A stretch of 64,000 nt of DNA from the NCBI GenBank assembly GCA_029204225.1, contig CM055095.1, forward strand, positions 21,557,252 to 21,621,251, read 5' to 3'. This DNA comes from Diphasiastrum complanatum (lineage: Eukaryota > Streptophyta > Lycopodiopsida > Lycopodiales > Lycopodiaceae). Positions 10,271-20,266 of this stretch are shown piece by piece. Under the pieces are notes generated by a model that was not told the origin of the DNA, did not search any database, and worked only from the letters and a program-made list of their open reading frames with translations. Position numbers and translations under genes: made by a program. Each line of letters starts with the position of its first letter. Within the stretch, counting starts at the first letter, position 1.

Positions 10271-12379
10271 CTATTCAATCAATTTTTCTATATTTTCTAT
10301 TTCAGTATTAGGAACTGATAAAGCAACAGCTCCTTCTATAATCTCCCCCTCCTCTATTTCGGGAAGGGCCTCAATGCCTTTTAAGACAAGAGGAATATCT
10401 GCTACAAAATTGCCTTCCTCTGTATTAGGAAGGACTTTTATTTTTTTTTGATCATATAAAATAAGATCTGCATCTTGCACAACCTGAAAGGCTGTTAAGA
10501 TAGGAGCATATTCCTTTTGAGGGCCTTCGATTGCAGGTGCAATGCTTACACCGTACTGGGCAAAGGTTCTGATCAACTCTAGCCGAAATCTATATACATC
10601 ATCAAGAGTATACGACTCAAGAGTGAACTGTCATCACAAAACACGAGAATCAGCAAATTACAAACAATGATAGTAATAAAATATGAATCAGAATGAAATG
10701 AACTACAAATGAATAGAATATTGTCTTTTCAATATCTACGTCCATTAGTAAATTATACCATTCAAAAAATAACTTCGTATTGTATAGGACGAACCATGCA
10801 CAACTAAAAGCGTCATTCTGTTGTACACACTGCATATAGAGAACAAAAATTAGTAATATTATGATAGAAATTTTATTTATGTTATGACGATACATTTGAT
10901 TTAAGAAAAAAAATACATGCATATCAGAGATAAATTGAATATACCTTCAGAGATTTGATGGTTATATCTCCAATTGAAATTGCCGTTGTCGGTACTTTTC
11001 GAACGACATCATGAAGTAGAGAATCAAATCCTCTATGTGTATTTGCAGCTGAGTTTAATTTTACACATAGAAAATTTGATACTCCCTCCTTATTTATCTT
11101 TACAAATAAATGTTTAGGCTCCAATGCCGACTGCAACAACCAAGATACAAATATCGATAAATCCATATTTATGAAAAATTCCGTTCTTATTAACATAATG
11201 AGGCATGCAACAATTCAGAATAAAGCAACAAAAACAAAAGAGCAATCCCTACTTATTTTTATATGGAATCAAATAGAATTTCGCCATAGGACTGCACTCG
11301 ATAAAATAGACAGTCTTCTCAAAATTGGCTTCTTTCGCCTTTACCGCTCTTATGAAAAATGGACTAACTACAAAAACTGTACCATGAGAATCGAAACTAA
11401 TACTATTATGCAAAAATGAAACACTGGCCTCTACTATTGCATCTGAAATTTCTGAGGTCTTATCTTTAAGCTCGGCACAAAATTTAGGACCTAATCTAAA
11501 ATTTCTATGTGTATTTGGAAGAAAAAAATCAAAAAGTTTGTCGAGAAGATCAATTTTGTTAGCTAGGTAGGTCTCGTATTGATTATAATGGTCAGAATAA
11601 AAAAAAATCTGGGCTGGATCGTATGAAATTCTCACAAAAAGATTATGTACATGAGGGGTAGAAAGAGAAGTGAAAACATTATTTACAGATTTCTCTGTTA
11701 TTTTGTCTAGATCCTCTTGGGTAATCAACAATTTTGGTGATGAAACCTGCTGAGGAATTGGACGAATAATAGGAGGAGGACTGGGTGAAGATTCTCGATC
11801 TGAGTCAGATTCTCCAGTCATCTGACTCAGAGCTCAGGATGACACGGGGTCTTTTGGTAGGGATACGTCTAGGAGGAAGGGAAGCAGTTGGCCTTCGAGA
11901 TCCAGCCTTCTTGGGAACAACCTGCTTTCTCTTCCTCCTAGAGGTAGTAGGCATGTCGGTTCTATCTAGAGGCATGTTTCTGGAGGTGCTGGCATTATCT
12001 ACATGCAGACCAGAATATCTGTCTCGAAGCCTTTTGAAGATGACGAAATCCTTTGGCATGATGGTGACACGCTTACCATGCACTGCCAAAAGCAAGTATC
12101 CTCAAAAAATTGGGACAGAAAATCTTCTATAGCACCTTGCAAAGCCTGCATGGCTGTTACAGCAAAACGAACATCAAGCCCAAGTGACGGAGTGACATTT
12201 CGGACAGATCGACCGAAAGAAGCTCTAGGGATCAACAATTCAGTTGATCTCTGGAGTTTTCTGATCTTTGTAAGCCAAACCTGCTTCCTGCCACGCCTAC
12301 GGCCAGTACCAGGGGGAACACGGGAATGGGATGGCTATACAGTGGTGATGGCACGGGCGGTGGATTTAGTCCTGGCCAT
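10271..12379 (-). pseudogene. Gene A copy 2: histone H3-like domain fused to Ulp1/C48-like protease, broken
   Basis: Four exons can be read on the minus strand: 12,379-11,253, 11,130-10,945, 10,829 to about 10,728, and 10,629-10,271. The start MARTKSTARAIT copies the H3 tail. The H3 fold follows (KIRKLQRSTELLIPRASFGR, QFFEDTC, LLAVHGKRVTIMPKD), then a basic linker and an acidic stretch. The protease part begins with ISDAIVEASVSFL, continues through VFVVSPFF and FYLIPYKN, and crosses an intron into RHWSL with the catalytic His at 11,126-11,124. It ends with QQNDAFSC, whose Cys is at 10,802-10,800. This is the order and spacing of Ulp1 desumoylases. The usual catalytic Asp position reads LNS, so Asn replaces Asp. 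Breaks: TAG at codon 15 (12,337-12,335), a frameshift near 12,085, another near 11,815 and one near 11,115. The predicted intact protein would be roughly 600 residues and nuclear. Confidence 0.85.
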
Positions 12380-13845
12380 CATTCTCGGAAGAAGAAAATC
12401 AACAAAAAGAAGTTTGAAATAAACAAAAGTGGATCAAAACAAAAAAATTTGCGACAAATGGGAGCTTGAGATCGATACCAGCACTGAATATCGGTTTCGA
12501 GCACAAGATCTATAGAGATTATATGTAGAAAAAGATGTGCGCTCGAAAGCGATATTGCACAGCAGGCGGTATCGAACTCAAGCGCACTGTGAGAGAGCGG
12601 AAGCCTGAAGGATGAAAGAGCACGCTTGAGAGCGATATCAGGAGCTAAAAGCGAGAATTTTGCAAAAAAAAATAAAAATTTCGAGGGCTTATATATACGA
12701 AATTTTTGTACGTGTGAAAAGACGGTCGAGACACATGTCGTCAGATGATTAGACCACGTGGAATGTCCGTACTGATTATGATATACCAATTATGAGGCCA
12801 CGTGGGCTGAGACACGTGCGCGAATCCCTGATCGATGCGTGTCATTCTCGCACGTGACAGATGTCAGATCTATCCTTTTAGGTACGACGCATTTATTTTG
12901 CCAATCAAAAGTCGACACGTGTTCCTTCGTCACTTTTTCACACGTGCAAAATAATTTTTATAAATAGATCTTTTTGGGAACGAATTCTCATGCAAATTCA
13001 CGTTTGCTTTGTCGGATATCGATTTCAAGCGCGCCGCTTGCTCTCATTACAACTCGTTGGCTATTATGCGCCTGGATCCGATACTGCATCGTATGGTATC
13101 GCATTCAAGCGCATCTCGCATACCTTTTCTTTTCTGGTCATTGTTCTTGCGTTTGGATCTGATACTCCAACTTCAAAAATCTCTCTCGAGCGTTCGTTGA
13201 TTGGACGTGCTTGTCGAACCAGGGGTTTACGCCTGAGAGCGATATCTTTGTTTAAAATGTCTAATTTTGAATCCAGTTTAGTTTCTTTTTTTAATGAATT
13301 TTTGAGACACGTGTCGTCTGATGATTAGTCCACGTGAAATGTCTATACTGACAATGATGACCAAATTATAAGGACACGTGGGCTGTGACACGTGCGCGAA
13401 TCCCTTGACGACGCGTGTCCGTGATAGATGTCAGATCAATCATTCAAGGTACGATGCATTTATTTGGGCCAATCACATGTCGACACGTGTTCCTTCGCCA
13501 CTTCTCCACACGTGCAAAAAAATTTATATAAATAGGTATTTTTCGGCTCAGATTTTCACGCAAATTTATGATTTCTTTGTCGGATATCGATTTCAAGCGC
13601 GTCGCTTGCTCTCATTACGTCTCGTTGACTATTATGTGCCTGGATCCAACACTGCATCCTCCGGTATCGCATTCAAGCGCGTTTCGTATCCCTTTTCTTT
13701 CCTGCTTGTTGTACTTGCGCTTGGATCCGATACTCCAGCTTCCAATATCTCTTGCGAGCGCACGTTGCCTGGACTTGCTTGTCTGACCTGGGGTTTGCGC
13801 CTGAGAGCGATATTTGGAACTTCAGTTCTGTTATTTTTGTTTAAA
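12380..13845. promoter_or_regulatory. Divergent promoter between gene A and gene C (module copy 2)
   Basis: The spacer drives A leftward and C rightward. The A side has CACACGTACAAAAA followed by TATATATAA at 12,690-12,718. The C side has CACACGTGCAAAA followed by TATAAATAG, present twice (12,939-12,968 and 13,507-13,537) because of a 576-bp tandem duplication. CACGTG cores are frequent. Both leaders repeat a word close to GATATCGATTTCAAGCGCG (for example 13,014, 13,096, 13,583, 13,665, and in reverse near 12,569). The layout matches 3,376-4,198, which supports a conserved bidirectional promoter. Confidence 0.7.
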
Positions 13846-13879
13846 ATGTCAAATTTTGAATCCAATTTGGTTTCTTTTT
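12728..13879 (+). repeat. 576-bp tandem duplication of the gene C promoter and 5' end
   Basis: Unit 1 begins at 12,728 (gagacacatgtcgtc) and unit 2 at 13,304 (gagacacgtgtcgtc). They share G-boxes, the TATA element, the leader words and the first 15 codons of gene C (ATG at 13,257 in unit 1, at 13,846 in unit 2). Unit 1 is cut off at MSNFESSLVSFFNEF, where unit 2 begins. By eye the units are roughly 80-85% identical, so the duplication is not recent. Confidence 0.85.
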
Positions 13880-15326
13880 TTAATGAATTTGGTAATACTA
13901 ATAGGTATTCTACCTTCTACAACTGAGGGCCCTGGTGTGGAGGCTGTTTCTGAGATATATCTCAGATTTAAGTCCTTGTTCAATACTCCGTTATTCAGGT
14001 CTCAGAATAAAGACATGATTCATTATCAGGACTTGGTGGCACTCGATAAGCATATCTATAAAGCTAAGCTTGATAGAATGTTTACCAAGTTACATAATGA
14101 TTTCAAGTCTGTAGATGAGTGTCCAATTCATAATAAAAAATGTAGATTTGTTGATTTTCAGTCTGCTTTTGTTTTTTTCCTTTTGTTAAATATTTCTAAC
14201 GATTTGGACTCTGTGCCCTCCACTTCTAAAGCAGCTTCTTCTAGTGGTACAAAGTCTAAAAAGTCAAAGATTGTAGATATAGAAACCTTTTTTATTGATA
14301 CGAGTGTTGATTTAGATGATTGTTCTGAATTTGATCCTACTCGAAATAGGTCTACCTTTATAGGCCCTAGAACACCCACCACCCTTTCTCCTTCTGATAA
14401 ATGTTTGATCACTTTGCCTACTTATAATATAGATAATAATTTCTTTTTGACAATGTCGGATATATTGGATCTTTTTTACTTCACTGAAGTTGAGACTCTT
14501 TGTATTTTGAGCAAAGAGCTTGATGAATTTTCGGATATTATTGATTTTGATGCTGATGATCTTCTCCTTGGTGTTGACGATGTACATAATGATAGATTTT
14601 ATTCAGGGAAAGATTGCTTGAAAATGGATGTGGAGGAAATGCGCAACAAAGAAGATGATCTGCCTTCTGAGGAGGAGTTTCTTAGAATCCAAAGTCAACT
14701 TAAATTTCCACAGCCAACTGCCTATTCACCAACAATATTGACATCGAAAGGTGGACATAATATTGATGGTGAGACAGTAATCAAAGAAGACAAAGCCGAA
14801 TGTGTAAGTTTTTGTCTCTTATCAAGTACTAGTAGATTTTTTATGTCAGATTATATACTGGAGCTTACTTTGTTTTTTATCATTTCAAAAAACAATTTTC
14901 CTTGATGATTGCGCAATTCATCGAGGAGGGCAAAAATCTTCTGCGGGAGAATTTTCAAGAGATCATGCACTCGGGCACTATCTAAAGTCCTTCAAGAATA
15001 ATGAGATAAGTGTTGCCCATTCAAAGTTTCATCAACATGGTGAAACTATGATTATGGCAATCAAGGCACTGTCTCATTTTCTTGGAGGACATAATTTTAA
15101 TAAGGTGCATAAAATAATTTTTGTAAAGAAAACTATTGCGGTTAAAATTTTAGGATATGGACCAGTGAATTCCATGTTCAGATTATCTCATTTTGCAGTG
15201 TGTGCTGCTTACGTTGATCTTAGTAAGCATGAAAACTATGAGCTATTGGATCCATACGAAAGAAAAAAATTGTTGCATGATTCTAAGTTGCAACTTTCAT
15301 TGGAAAAAATATTGGAAGCAGATTAG
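13846..15326 (+). pseudogene. Gene C copy 2: divergent H2B-like histone-fold candidate with long C-terminal part
   Basis: The start is ATG 13,846 (MSNFESNLVSFFNEFG), chosen because it follows the TATA element and is kept in the upstream duplicate. A frameshift near 13,900 shifts to the long open frame that runs to a donor GTAAGT after 14,803. That frame holds SEIYLRFKSLF, then LDRMFTKL, then HNKKCRFVDFQSAFVFFLLL. These lie in the order of H2B segments SIYVYKVLKQ, VNDIFERI and [20 protein letters not shown], but identity is low. A KSKKSK basic patch and a long acidic region follow. Later coding blocks lie at about 14,905-15,104 and 15,154-15,326, with an uncertain acceptor and phase between them. 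Gene D converges on its 3' end. A histone fold is inference; a different function is possible. Confidence 0.6.
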
Positions 15327-15386
15327 ATACTGCTGAATTGTACTTTGTAAATATTTTTATTTAATATACAAAATTTTATTGTGTGT

Positions 15387-18068
15387 CTATAGCCTACTGG
15401 CTTGTATAAATTTGCATGCTTTTTGAAATTTTTTATAATCCGTCAATTTTGTATTATGACGAATTTGGATTCTTCTGTAAAACCATTGAAAAAGTTGCAG
15501 TATATAGCTGTTTTTTGTGCTAGTCCCGCCATGTTGTGTACTTTTATGAAATGCCGCTCTTGCTTGCCAATGAGATTTTTCCATTCCTTGCGATGACCAT
15601 ATTCTAAGACTTCCACTATTTCTTGCAAAGAATGTCGAATGATGTCGTAATATGTGCTGCATGTCATAAAAACACAATCTAAATCAGTAACAAAAGTATC
15701 TAATTTAATTGCACATATTTGTCTATGGTAGTGTAAAATCAAAATCTTACCATATAATGTGTTATATGATCAACACCCCATGCACTCTGAACTGCATCCA
15801 CAAATTCATTGGTTGTTTTCTGTATCATTTGAACATCAGTATTTGAAAATTTATTTTTTCTCAAGTATTTCACCATGTTGTCTAACTTTTTTCAAACTTC
15901 TACTTTGTGTATACGAGTAGAACCTTCTTCTTCGAAATCTTGAGTTGCTGCAATAATTTCTTTCCAAACCGTGTATTGAACCTTAAACTGTTTGCCAGAA
16001 TAATTTGATAAAAATCTTCGAGCTTTAAATCCTCCAATGCTCGGCTTGCATGGAATATTTCATGTTTTACCTGATAAATTGTCATCTTTTTTTATTTTAA
16101 CGTGGCCTTTATGTAAGCTTGCTTTGGACAACACATCCTCTCATCTGGAAATAGCTTCCTTTGCAGAGGCCTCTGGCTCGGAATTCCATGCAAACAAGAT
16201 GTGAAGATATATTATTTTTTCTATAATACGCACCTCTGCATGCAATGTACAGATATGAACATTTCGTAGAGTAATCGGTAGTACAGGTTTCCAATTAGGA
16301 TCTTCTCGATCTCTTGATATTCATGTACTCCTTGTCATGTCTTTTGCTATTTTCATGCAGTACAAACAAGGGTGTTTAGAGTTGGCGCCATGAGATACAT
16401 TGAACATACATTTTAATGTCTTTAAATCTTCTACTAGATGCCATTCAATGTTGAAAGTGCCAATTCTAGGAATATTGAGTGGAACTCCCTCCATGTGATT
16501 TTTTATGGTGGCAAGATATAAATTTTCTCTTAAATATCCATAAGAGAATGTTATGGTCTTCTTTCAGCACCTATAAAAGAATACAAAAACGTGATTAGCC
16601 TCGTAATATTAACACAGAGAAGATTTTAGATATGAAATCCATATTCAAATTATTATCCCTATTTATTATGCAAAGGAACTGCTATACCTGAAATGCTGCC
16701 AACCACCAGATATCATTTTCTGATTGAACACTGAAATTGAGGCCTTCTGAGTCCTCTGAATTTGAAAGTGCTCCATTCATGATTGTGAGACTGACTCTTT
16801 TCATTTTTTGTCCTTTTATAATTTTAGACTCATCTAACTTGAGAACAACTATCAACTTATTATTGACATTCTCATTTGTAGTACCGTAAAAATCTATGAT
16901 GAATGTTAATAACTGATTAATGTCAATAAATAAATTGTTGGAATTGTTATATGCTAGACTTTCTCCTTTCGAGCAATAGACTTCATTGATATGAGATGGA
17001 TTACCATGGAAACTTTTTAATATTTACCTGTGCAAATGCCTCCTTTATCATCTTAAACATTGTTGCATATGCTTCCCTACTGATGCTAGAAAATTCACAT
17101 GCCCCTGAAGCAATGTAGTGTCTAATATTTTTCCAACTTCATCCTTAATGTTATCAGTAACTGAAGCCTTAATCTTTTTCATTTTGTTATTATTTAACAT
17201 TGATTTCATAGATTTAGAAGTCAAGATAGAGCCTAGTGAGTTTCCAATTGAAATCTCATCGATCAAATGGTCTTCAACCACAATGCTGATCTGCATTGCA
17301 AACATAATGTTCATGAAAATCTCACTAGAAATTAGGACACTCATAGTATTCACAACAGTATATAATAAGCAAATCAACAGAAAGTTGAAATGCATAAATA
17401 ACAAAATTAGTGATTATGAATAAATCAAAAAGTTCAAGCAATTTTTAGTACCAAATAAGCTATAACTTGAATGTACGGATTCGTCTTTTTCTATGACCTC
17501 CTCTAGATGATAGATCACATATATCCTTGTTTACCAGTCTTTTCCTCTTGTTGCTTTGGACCTTTCTGTTGAGCACATCCATATCTTTAACAAGAGACAA
17601 ATATGAGATACGCATGGATTGAAATGCAATTTTTATCTCATCATTACTAGTTGTATAATGATGCAAAGAAGATTTCAACCTTTGGATCTCCTCTTTGAGC
17701 ATCTCATTTTCATCCAAACAAGTTTTTATCTTTGTAGATTTTTCTTCGCACTCCTTTGATATTTTCCTTAATTCCTCTTCCAAATAATGTATTCTTTGCA
17801 TTGAATGTGCATTCCCATAGAGCATCAAATTCTCACAGTAACCAAAGAGGCCATTTTTACCATGACACATATAGATTATTAACTGACTCACCGAATGAAA
17901 ATCTGGATGTTGCAATGAACATGGATCAATAGGATACAATGTTCGTGATGACCATAAATCTACATGTTTTAGCTTTTCCTCCCTATATCGGACCATATCA
18001 CAAGTTGACAATTTGGGTTGCTTTGAATTTCTTGTCCTGAGCGGAGCATATTCTGGTGACAGATCCAC
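15387..18068 (-). pseudogene. Gene D: multi-exon unknown protein with coiled coil and C-x2-C segment, broken
   Basis: Minus-strand exons I can trace: 18,068 to about 17,470; 17,290-17,028; one ending at 16,688; 16,570-15,751; and about 15,700-15,387. Exon 1 encodes a heptad-rich segment (YLEEELRKISKECEEKSTK) and a basic end with RKRR. Later exons carry NNKLIVVLKLDESK, QSENDIWWLAAFQ, FNIEWHLVEDLKTLKC, ANSKHPCLYCM, HICTLHAE, GGFKARRFLSN, HITHYM and QGMEKSHWQARAAF followed by TQHGG and LQLFQWFYRR. The dense Cys/His/Trp pattern suggests one large conserved domain, perhaps DNA- or repeat-related, but I cannot name it. Frameshifts near 17,115 and 15,585 and stops near 16,325, 16,145, 16,065 and 15,882 make this copy non-functional. 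It converges on gene C. No copy of D is seen next to C' in module copy 1. Confidence 0.65.
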
Positions 18069-18170
18069 ATGAAGATGATAAAGCTTTGTTATCAGTACAG
18101 TAGTATAGTAACAAACAACACAATGACAATAACAAAACTAGAGATGGCGCTAATGACTCTGTTGGAGATA

Positions 18171-18365
18171 GAGATGGCGTAGGCTTTCTTCAGAAATGTC
18201 ACTTCTAATTTAAATTTTTGAGTGTTCCCAACTATTGGGAGGGAATATTTCAGCATTTTAAAAAATTATATCTTAACTATGGTTAAACACTAGTGAATTT
18301 TGATGTGACTAAACTAAGGTGCATTCATTTACATGGAAAGTAGTGCGGGCAGATGCGTAAAGAAG
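18171..18365 (+). repeat. Dispersed 195-bp repeat, copy 1
   Basis: It begins GAGATGGCGTAGGC and ends GCAGATGCGTAAAGAAG, and matches 50,887-51,082 along its full length in the same orientation at roughly 85-90% by eye. It includes gagtgttcc, attgggagggaatat and tacatggaaagtagtgcggg. No terminal inverted repeat is obvious. It sits upstream of gene D; the other copy sits upstream of the BELL gene. Confidence 0.75.
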
Positions 18366-19199
18366 TTAGAAAATGATATTATAATTACTTTATAGTTATT
18401 TTTCTCTCTCCTACATGGCATTTCTTATAGGGCCCTCTTTGGGCCCATATTTTTTCTAATGGTTAGTCAACTGCTTGGATGGTGTTAGAGCCAAAAAATC
18501 AGCATACAAACCTACAAAACAATTTCATAACAAAAACTCATACAACTATTGTCTCATGGGAAAATCATAGAACTACTCATCATAATTGAAGATTCTGCTC
18601 AAAAAAACAACTAAGCTTCACAAATGTATCATAAAATTTACATATTTGTCATTGGAAAGCTCAAAAAGACATGTAAAGGGAGGTCGGAATAGCCCTCAGA
18701 ATAGACACTAGTATACTGTTAAAACCAGCATGGTCTATTCCGACCTCCATTCCAACCCTGAAAGTATCTCTGAGATCTGCTATAGAATTTGTGCCTCAAA
18801 TGCTATGATGATGATCAGCCCAGTAACCAATAATGAAACCTGCAAAACAAAAACCAGTATTGTAGTTTGTTAAGTTTATTACCACAAAAAATAATTGTAA
18901 CAAATTAATTTTACACAAAGAACAACAAACATCCATATGGAATTCTGTGTATGCACCAAAAAACTAGATGTCTAGTTGATGAATAAGGATTTGGCATTAG
19001 AATAGCCATTGGAATAGGCGCTGATTTAACAAATCCCATAGATCCGTCATTATTTTTTGCGGACAGAAGTTGGTTCTTCGGTGAGTTCTAATTTGCAAAC
19101 CACTTTGTATTGCTAAAAATCATGATTGCACGTTCCTTTGCAATGTATGTTGTTTGGCGCCCTTTCTGATTGAAGGAATATTCTGTTATTCATGACTAT
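18366..19199. other. Intergenic with a short perfect hairpin
   Basis: The only structured element is a perfect 14-bp inverted repeat, GGAGGTCGGAATAG at 18,679-18,692 and its complement at 18,735-18,748, with a 42-base loop. It could be a small non-autonomous element. No gene is supported. Confidence 0.5.
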
Positions 19200-19489
19200 T
19201 GTTGCACATGTATTGTGTAGGACGATGACTCACACTCACATGACTATCGAAGAATTCAACCAGATGTTGCCATGTAATCCACAAGATTCAGATGTGCAAG
19301 CACACAAGAGCCACGACTTTCCTCGCATACACCTCTCATGAACTTGCACGAAGATATGTCCCAAGGAAATACAGTACACGAGGATGTGTCATTCACAACG
19401 CATGATCACGAGGGGGACATGGATGACATGATGGATGCATTCCTCACAAACCCACCCGAGGCCACATTGACAAGGGAATAAGAGATGAT
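19200..19489 (+). pseudogene. CACTA transposase (TNP2-like) relic, left part
   Basis: The frame HEGDMDDMMDAFLTNPPEA near 19,410-19,465 is followed, after removal of Copia-3 and one copy of the ATGAT duplication, by the right part at 25,182. Together they resemble the start of a TNP2 transposase of CACTA/En-Spm elements. Stops occur in both parts, so this is a dead fragment. The assignment rests mainly on the right part. Confidence 0.5.
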
Positions 19490-20266
19490 TGTAGGAAAAA
19501 TAGTAATTATTCTTCCACAGAGAACACGATGCAAGTTCAAATAAATCAGACTAATATCAGTGTCTTCAATCGTGATTTTATCTAATCTATCTACTAATAG
19601 AACATTATTTATTCTGATTGAATATGTGTGCAAAAATTATACGCGGAAGTATGAGACAACTTAAGACAATTTAGACAATAAGAAACTATTGATCAAAAAT
19701 AGATTTTTTATAACTCTGAATCAGATTCATTAATATACATTTCTTGTTGTCTTATCTCGTTGTTGTGTCTCTGATTGAGTTGTTTTTCAACAAGTAGTGC
19801 AAATGTATTTATATTGCTATAGGACAGGTCTTTTGGCCTTTTATTTACTATAACAGTAGAAATTCAACCATTTATGAAGGTTGATATTCAAATAGACGCT
19901 TTGTTTCTAGGCTCAAATAAATTCTGTTCGTGAATATTTTGTGACAGTATGTCTCTTTGTCTCAGCTTCATGTTTCGTGAATTATTCGCGACACTTGTCT
20001 CTTCACGACATTTTCGTCTTTCGTGTTCGCGATAGATGACAATTGTTGAGCTTGAAGGAAGCTAGAATATTTTGCGAACTGTTCGAGATAGTTTTGCGAC
20101 TTCTAAGGCTTGAACAAGACACTGTTTCGCGAATCTTTCGTGAATCTTTTGTGTTGGTCATGAATAGAAAAGTTGTGAGTTCGCGTCCATTTCTTTCTCA
20201 TCCTTTGTCAAGTAAACTGTGGGCTTTGTTGGTAGAATCAAGATCTGTTTGATCAATTGTTCTACA
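19490..20266 (-). repeat. Copia-3 3' LTR
   Basis: It is bounded by TGTAGAACAATTG and TTTTCCTACA on the minus strand. It is 777 bp against 723 bp for its partner. Both contain long runs with many TTCGCGA-like words (for example TTTCGCGAATTG), and the length difference lies within that part. Confidence 0.88.
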
